This document shows, in pieces, positions 57,839 to 64,000 of a stretch of 64,000 nt of DNA. The notes under the pieces were generated by a model. It saw only the letters and a program-made list of their open reading frames with translations. It made no database searches and was not told the origin of the DNA. This DNA comes from Physella acuta. Its lineage: Eukaryota; Mollusca; Gastropoda; Physidae. Position numbers and translations under genes: made by a program. Within the stretch, counting starts at the first letter, position 1, and each line of letters begins with the position of its first letter. The stretch lies in NCBI RefSeq assembly GCF_028476545.1, contig NW_026733098.1:1-64000 (forward strand). Reading direction: 5' to 3'.

Positions 57839-60800
57839 ATGGCAAGTGACGAATTTTGTGACCAAGAGACATTGGAGGCATTATTAAATGATGACGAGGA
57901 TAGTTGTCAGCCTCTGATTAATACAGATAAAAATAGTAATTATACATTTTAAATTATGACCTGCAAGGCATTTTCAGAATATTTAGTAAATGATATCTAA
58001 TACTTTCACTTTCAGTACCTATGCTTTATTTTTATTTAATATGCTTTATTTTTATTTAACCGGGTGTAAATAAAAAAGTAGCTTAATGCACCCTGATGTT
58101 ATGCTATCATTTAAAGTATTTTTATTTATACAGTTCTTATAGATCTACCAGCAGTAAAAATCTTCTTGCCATTTTAATAAGTTTCTTACTACGCATTAAT
58201 TAATGTCCTTAATGATGGGGATTTATTTATTTCAGATGTTTATACACATACTAAAATTGTCGTTTAAGATTCAGCTGAGTGCTTATAGTATTTTTGTTTT
58301 GAAAGTTCCTAGTACAGCAAAAATCAACACAGAGCAGCTTGTTAATGTAAGTTCTAACATTTGAATCCAGTCTTTAAAGTTATTAAAAATAAAATTCTAT
58401 TGTTTTTATTTTCAGATGTTGATCAGTCTGTGGAAGATTTTCTCAATGCTTTATCTGATGACAGTGACTCTGATGATGAAACCGTACAGAAATGTACATC
58501 TGTTGATAAAGGTGGGGTGGTAATAACAATCCTTCAATTTGTATTTATTTATGAATGTCAATAACTATGTCAAAAGTTTCTACTTGTAAATAAATGTAAG
58601 ATGTTACTGCTTTGTTAAATGAACCAATACGAGTTTGGTGCTTAATTTTGTTTTAAATGTTGACCCATTATTTTCTTGATTTAAAAAATAATGTCATTTT
58701 ATCAAATTATTTTTTGCATCCTTTAGATAACATTGATGCACTTGCAACGTCAACGAATGATAACGTCTTAGGTACTGAAGCTGATAAAAATTCTGCTGTA
58801 AGTTTAGCAGTTCAAAATGTGAGTGAGGATACTGCTCCCTCATCACAGATGACAGACCTGCCAATGTCAACCCAGGCACTGCAGGAAGAAATGATGAAGA
58901 TGCAGCAGAAGATGTTGGAGCTGCAAAAGATGTTGGCCATGCAGCAACAGCTAACTCTGTCATCTGTCAACATAATCTCACCTCAGCCATCACCTTCTTC
59001 AGTAATCAACAAACCACATGGGGCGACAGCTTCAGCTACTCCAAACAAACCATCAGTTTCTTCATCACAAAATTCAACTGGACACGTTAACAAATCACAA
59101 GGTTCAACACTTCAAAACAAGAATTCCTCTCCCCAAAGCTCATCAAAGTCACCTGCACGTTTCAACAAATCACAAGGCTCAACAGCTTCACCACTTCAAA
59201 ACAAAGTTCCCTCATCACAAAGTTCATCCAAGCCAACTCTACCTAGCGCTGATAAAACTAAGTTGATGAAAACCAGTTCCTTACCCTCAACAAACTCCAG
59301 TGTACCTAAACAACAGGAACTGTCTTCAGTAAAAAACAGAACAATCACTCTACTCCCAGACAGCAGTGATATCCTGTTTTCTAATACTAAAACTTCAGCT
59401 GAGACTTCATCATCTAATAAAGGACAGTGTAAAAAATCTAATTCTTTAGGGAAAAGCCCTAAAAGGAGTAAAATGGAATCGGAGTTGTTTGGTGATAGTG
59501 ATAGCGACTGGGAGGGTCTGGATGGGGAGGATAAAAAACAACTTAGTGATGCTGGTAAAGAAATCAAACAGATAATGCATTCAGGGGACAGGAGACGTGA
59601 GGCCCATCAGCCCAACTTTTCAGTGAGCTCTTCATCCACTTTAAAATCTGGCTCATGGTCACAATGCTCTTCAGAATCAGATGGCAACAAAATGAAAAAG
59701 TTAGATGTGAAAGAAACAGAAAAATATGATAAAAATTCATTACAAACAAAATCATCATCTAGCGAGCAGGCTAAACCTGCACCTTCAGGGGCTGAGAATG
59801 AAAAAGTTATTGTGGAGGATTATTCCAAAATTAGGATTATAAACCCACTTGTGTCTTCCTCGTTGATGAGGATGCGGATGGAAGGTAGGAAAATGATCAG
59901 TGTTTCGAGGATTCACCAGAAGCTTAAGACACCAGACTTGCAAGGTGACTGGGTCACAATTGCGGTCGTGGTCGGTAAATCAGATTCCAAGTCGTCAAGC
60001 TCGGGGAAACCTTATTCCATCTGGAAACTTAACGACCTGGAGGATTTAGATAACTCTGTGAGTTTCTTTTTGTTCGGGGAGGTGCATAAACATATGTGGA
60101 AAACAGCTGTTGGTACAGTTATTGGTGTTTTGAACCCGTCGATCATGGAGTCAATGGAGAAGAATAACAGCGAGCCCGCTTTTACAGTAAAAAATGCTAA
60201 TCAAGTCATGATTATGGGTCAGTCTAAAGATTTGCATTGGTGCATTGCCAAAACTAAAGCCGGGAATAAATGCATTAAGTTTATAAATAGAAAATATGGC
60301 GACTTCTGTGCTTACCATGTTGCAGCAGAGTATAGGAAAACTGCAGCGCAGAGATTGGAGTTCCATGGGAGCATCAACGGGACAAGACCCAAATCTTTCG
60401 AAAAGAAAATTTTCTCAAAAGACTGCGCTTATATTTACGGTGGAAACACTTTTGTTCCTAACAGTAGCTCCAGCAATAAGAAAAACATCACGCTGAATAA
60501 ATTAAAACAGACAATTGGCACAGGTAGACACCAGAAAGTGAATACTTTAAGTATACACGATATTAAACCGGAGCCAGTTGCTGGTGGGAAGTTGAGTGCT
60601 GACTCAGACAACACATTCGCTGAGCTCATTACAGTACCCAGCCCTGGGTCGATGAACCTTGTCGCGTTTTTGAAAACAAAAGAAGAAAAAGCCGCGGCGT
60701 TGAAGACACCATTAAACGCCAGGAAGAACCCCGCTATACAGAGCGTCACTCCAAAAGATCTCATCAAACAGCACCAGCAGGCAATGCAGCAAAAAATGGC

Positions 60801-62007
60801 AGGCAAAAAGAAAGCTTCAGAACTCCTGCTGTCCAGTTCAAGTTCACAGTCATTACAAAACAATAGTCTGACTGCTCTAGTGGATCCTCTAAAGCAGGTG
60901 CCGCAGCTTGGGAAAGGTTTTTATGGTGGACAAGAAATTAATCTGGATATAACAGCGAAGACTATGAGTCTAGCAGACAGGACCAAGGTGAATTATTCCC
61001 TAAATTATGCTATACTTAAATTTTATTTTCTAATACAAAATTAAGCTTCTATTTTTTCTAACTCAAACTAATCCACACTATTATTGTTTAACTTATATTT
61101 TGTGAAATTTACATTCATTTAAAAAAAATATTCTTTTTTTTTGTTCATGTATTACTTGACAAAATTTTTTTGTTTAAATAACAAAAAATTTTTTTTTGTT
61201 GACAACATTTTGTTTGTCGACAGTTAAAAGCAGTGGCTGCCATACTGGGCAAGGGTGGGTTGAAGAAGGAGGACCCTAATGCTGTGAAAAAAGATTCCCT
61301 TGATCATGACAAAATAAAGAAGAGACTGCTGGAGGATACAGGTATGTGGGCAGTAATTGCATCACCAGCTCATCAAATATTTGACATGCAACACTGTAAG
61401 AAGATGTAGAGGTTTTCTGTGATCACTGTGATCAGGACTAAATAACCAGTATAATCAGGACTAAACGACAGTATAATCTAGATTAAATTACCAGTATAAT
61501 CAGGACTAAATGACATTATAATCTAAATTAAATTACCAGTATAATCAGGACTAAATGACCAGTGTAATCTGGATTAAATTACCCATATAATCTGGATTAA
61601 ATTACCCATATAATCTGGATTAAATTACTCGTGCTTTGTTCACCTTCATTTTTCTTCACATAACTAAAGGCAACGTGTTAATGGCATTTTGTCAGTTGGG
61701 GGGCATTATTCTGCAGTCTATTGTTTACCACACAGCTTCAGATGTTTTTTTTTAATTTCAATTAAGTCAGTGGTGGGGTTGTTGGGCTTCTTACCTCTTT
61801 AACTTACACCTGAGGAATGTTGACGTTTTAAAAACAAATGTTCTAGACAAGTGTCTGCCTGATGACGACAGTGCCAGCCCACACCAGACGTCTGCTAGAG
61901 AGCCACCAAAGAAAAAGTCAAGGCTGCTGGGTAATGTGGACCTGAACTCTGACGAGGTCAAGGGCATCCTCAAGGCCAAGTCCAAACACAAGGGAGCTCT
62001 GGCTGAG
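57839..62007 (+). CDS. MCM10: MCM10 replication initiation factor, C-terminus beyond the window
   Basis: Five coding exons are visible: 57839-57935, 58416-58511, 58727-60987, 61224-61341, 61847-62007, giving 911 aa in frame. MCM10 binds single-stranded DNA and helps activate the CMG helicase at origins and recruit polymerase alpha. Features: acidic N-terminus; coiled coil at about 113-138 (ALQEEMMKMQQKMLELQKML) for self-association; a long Ser/Lys-rich linker; the conserved internal OB-fold domain from about 429 (GDWVTIAVVVG, YSIWKLNDL, FFLFGEVHKHMWKT); its CCCH zinc finger at about 569-594 (CIAKTKAGNKC...FCAYH); then basic motifs and KGILKAKSKHKG near the end. The last visible codons correspond to human ILKAKSKHTGILKE, so the C-terminal zinc ribbon lies to the right. 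The exon 1-2 join (phase 1) is the least certain; a small exon between could exist. Confidence 0.93.
61430..61635. repeat. About 26-bp degenerate tandem repeat in MCM10 intron 4
   Basis: Alternating ATAATCAGGACTAAATGAC and ATAATCTGGATTAAATTAC units, about eight copies. Confidence 0.85.
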
Positions 62008-62689
62008 GTTGGTTCTAACTGGAACTTGTTAAGTAGGGCACTGTCTGACCTACTTTTTTAAAGTTTGTTCTAACTGGAACTTGTTAATTAGGTCACTGCC
62101 TGAGTTTTTAAAAGTTTGTTCTCATTGGGAGTTGTTAAGTAGGGCACTGTCTGAACTACTTTTTAAAATGGTTGCTGTAGTAATGAATGCCTAGATTAGC
62201 TTTCATTGTGAATTCTGCAACGATACATCTGATTATAACAATGGCGTTGGGTTTAGTGTTTGAGGTTTGTCTGGGTATGCTGGAGTACTGGAAAAAATAA
62301 ACAGTTATTTGCATTTTAAGGGGGCAGATACACCCAGAACATAGTTACATTATTAAAAAAATGTACCAAAAAAAACTATTAGACACACATGCCAAATTTG
62401 GTACCAGTATAGCTTACATTTTCTGTTATACGGAAAATGTAGTGTCATAGCTTTGTGTTTGAAGTAAAGATTTTATTTTTTAATTTAAAAAAACTTAAAT
62501 TATCCGCAAAACAAAAAATGACCCCAACTGTAGAACTAGTTCTAGAAAATGAACTGTTATTTGCATTATGAAAGAAAACTAAAAGGGAAATTAGAATTTA
62601 ACAAATTGTTTTGATTTATTTATGCATCGTTCAAGTATTGTAAAATATTGTACATGGGCAGAAGCAGAGAGTGGAATTTAGTATGAGCA

Positions 62690-64000
62690 GGTTTTTTATC
62701 TATGCTGAAGTTGAGAAATTTCCTAACTATGCAGGTTATATCTTTAGTCTGAGAGTTTCCTAACAATGCTGGTTATATCTTTAGGCTGAGAGTTTCCTAA
62801 CTATGCTGGTTAAATCTTTAGGCTGAGATTTTCCTAACTATGCTGGTTATATCTTTAGGCTGAGGATTTCCTAACTATGCTGGTTATATCTTTAGGCTGA
62901 GAGTTTCCTAACTATGCTGGTTATATCTTTAGGCTGAGGATTTCCTAACTATGCTGGTTATATCTTTAGGCTGAGAGTTTCCTAACTATGCTGGGTATAT
63001 CTTTAGACTGAGAGTTTCCTAACTATGCTGGTTATATCTTTAGGCTGAGAGTTTCCTAACAATGCTGGTTATATCTTTAGGCTGAGAGTTTCCTAACTAT
63101 GCTGGTTATATCTTTAGGCTGAGAGTTTCCTAACTATGCTGGTTATATCTTTAGGCTGAGAGTTTCCTAACTATGCTGGTTATATCTTTAGGCTGAGAGT
63201 TGCCTAACTATTCTGGTTATATCTTTAGGCTGAGAGTTTCCTAACTATGCTGGTTATATATTTAAGGCTGAGAGTTTCCTAACTATGCTGGTTATATCTT
63301 TAGTCTGAGAGTTTCCTAACTATGCTGGTTATATCTTTAGGCTGAGGATTTCCTAACTATGCTGGTTATATCTTTAGGCTAAGATTTTCCTAACTATGCT
63401 GGTTATATCTTTAGGCTGAGGATTTCCTAACTATGCTGGTTATATCTTTAGGCTGAGATTTTCCTAACTATGCTGGTTATATCTTTAGGCTGAGAGTTTC
63501 CTAACTATGCTGGTTATATCTTTAGGCTGAGAGTTTCCTAACTATGCTGGTTATATCTTTAGGCTGAGAGTTGCCTAACTATTCTGGTTATATCTTTAGG
63601 CTGAGAGTTTCCTAACTATGCTGGTTATATCTTTAGGCTGAGAGTTTCCTAACTATGCTGGTTAAATCTTTAGGCTGAGAGTTTCCTAACTATGCTGGTT
63701 ATATCTTTAGGCTGAGAGTTTCCTAACTATGCTGGTTATATCTTTAGGCTGAGAGTTTCCTAACTATGCTGGTTAAATCTTTAGGCTGAGAGTTTCCTAA
63801 CTATGCTGGTTATATCTTTAGGCTGAGAGTTTCCTAACTATGCTGGTTATATCTTTAGGCTGAGGATTACCTAACTATGCTGGTTAAATCTTTAGGCTGA
63901 GAGTTTCCTAACTATGCTGGTTATATCTTTAGGCTGAGGATTTCCTAACTATGCTGGTGATATCTTTAGGCTGAGAGTTTCCTAACTATGCTGGTTATAT
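62690..64000. repeat. 37-bp array, about 34 units, with acceptor-like TTTAG|GCTGAG
   Basis: The unit is GCTGAGAGTTTCCTAACTAT followed by GCTGGTTATATCTTTAG. It runs to the window edge inside the MCM10 intron after exon 5. Nearly every unit contains TATATCTTTAG followed by GCTGAG, which looks like a 3' splice site plus the codons Ala-Glu expected at the start of the next exon. Confidence 0.95.

Noticed and set aside
58236-58350. Extra MCM10 exon between exons 1 and 2
   Set aside because: TTTATTTCAG and TTAAT|GTAAGT look like splice sites, but the enclosed sequence breaks the frame in the combinations I tried; transcript data would settle it.

Overview
The window is from an animal nuclear genome. 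The genes have many introns with GT-AG junctions, the DNA is AT-rich, and tRNA-derived SINEs, (TA)n tracts, TIR transposons and minisatellites are dense. Gene content and the frequent TCTAGATCTAGA-type simple repeats suggest a mollusc, probably a gastropod. That is inference from sequence style, not a database match.

Layout. (1) 0-2.5 kb: a two-headed tRNA-SINE and a 66-bp minisatellite. (2) 2552-5473, minus: an apparently single-exon ankyrin-repeat protein ending in a SOCS-box-like motif. (3) 5785-7369: a Ginger-like DNA transposon, internally deleted, with ends built of GGCCAAT-rich palindromic repeats. (4) 10370-23444, plus: a chitin deacetylase gene (end of a chitin-binding domain, Ser/Gly/His-rich linker, NodB-type catalytic domain); nine exons are visible and the 5' end is missing. 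(5) 27263-30113, minus: a small single-pass membrane protein of the Shisa-like cysteine-rich (STMC6) type, four exons. (6) 30.6-37.6 kb: a dense transposon graveyard with nested hAT-type MITEs, a Mutator-like foldback element and SINEs. (7) 38084-48292, plus: a complete 16-exon leukotriene A4 hydrolase/aminopeptidase gene (about 619 aa). (8) 48.3-57.3 kb: gene-poor, with a near-perfect 139-bp inverted repeat, a piggyBac relic and TIR elements. (9) 57839 to the right edge, plus: MCM10, a DNA replication initiation factor, with five coding exons visible and a promoter with paired CRE and E-box sites.

The genes are functionally unrelated neighbours (chitin remodelling, membrane adaptor, peptide/lipid hydrolysis, DNA replication).

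The most unusual signal is that tandem arrays in this window repeatedly grow out of exon-intron junctions. In the chitin deacetylase gene the donor of exon C, with 24 coding bases, is amplified into 26 perfect-length 54-bp units. The donors of exons A, B, E and H and the acceptor of exon E also sit in arrays whose unit contains the splice site. Exon 6 of LTA4H has such arrays on both sides, and the large array at the right edge in MCM10 looks like an amplified acceptor. I did not find this described in anything I know; it is offered as the candidate new phenomenon.
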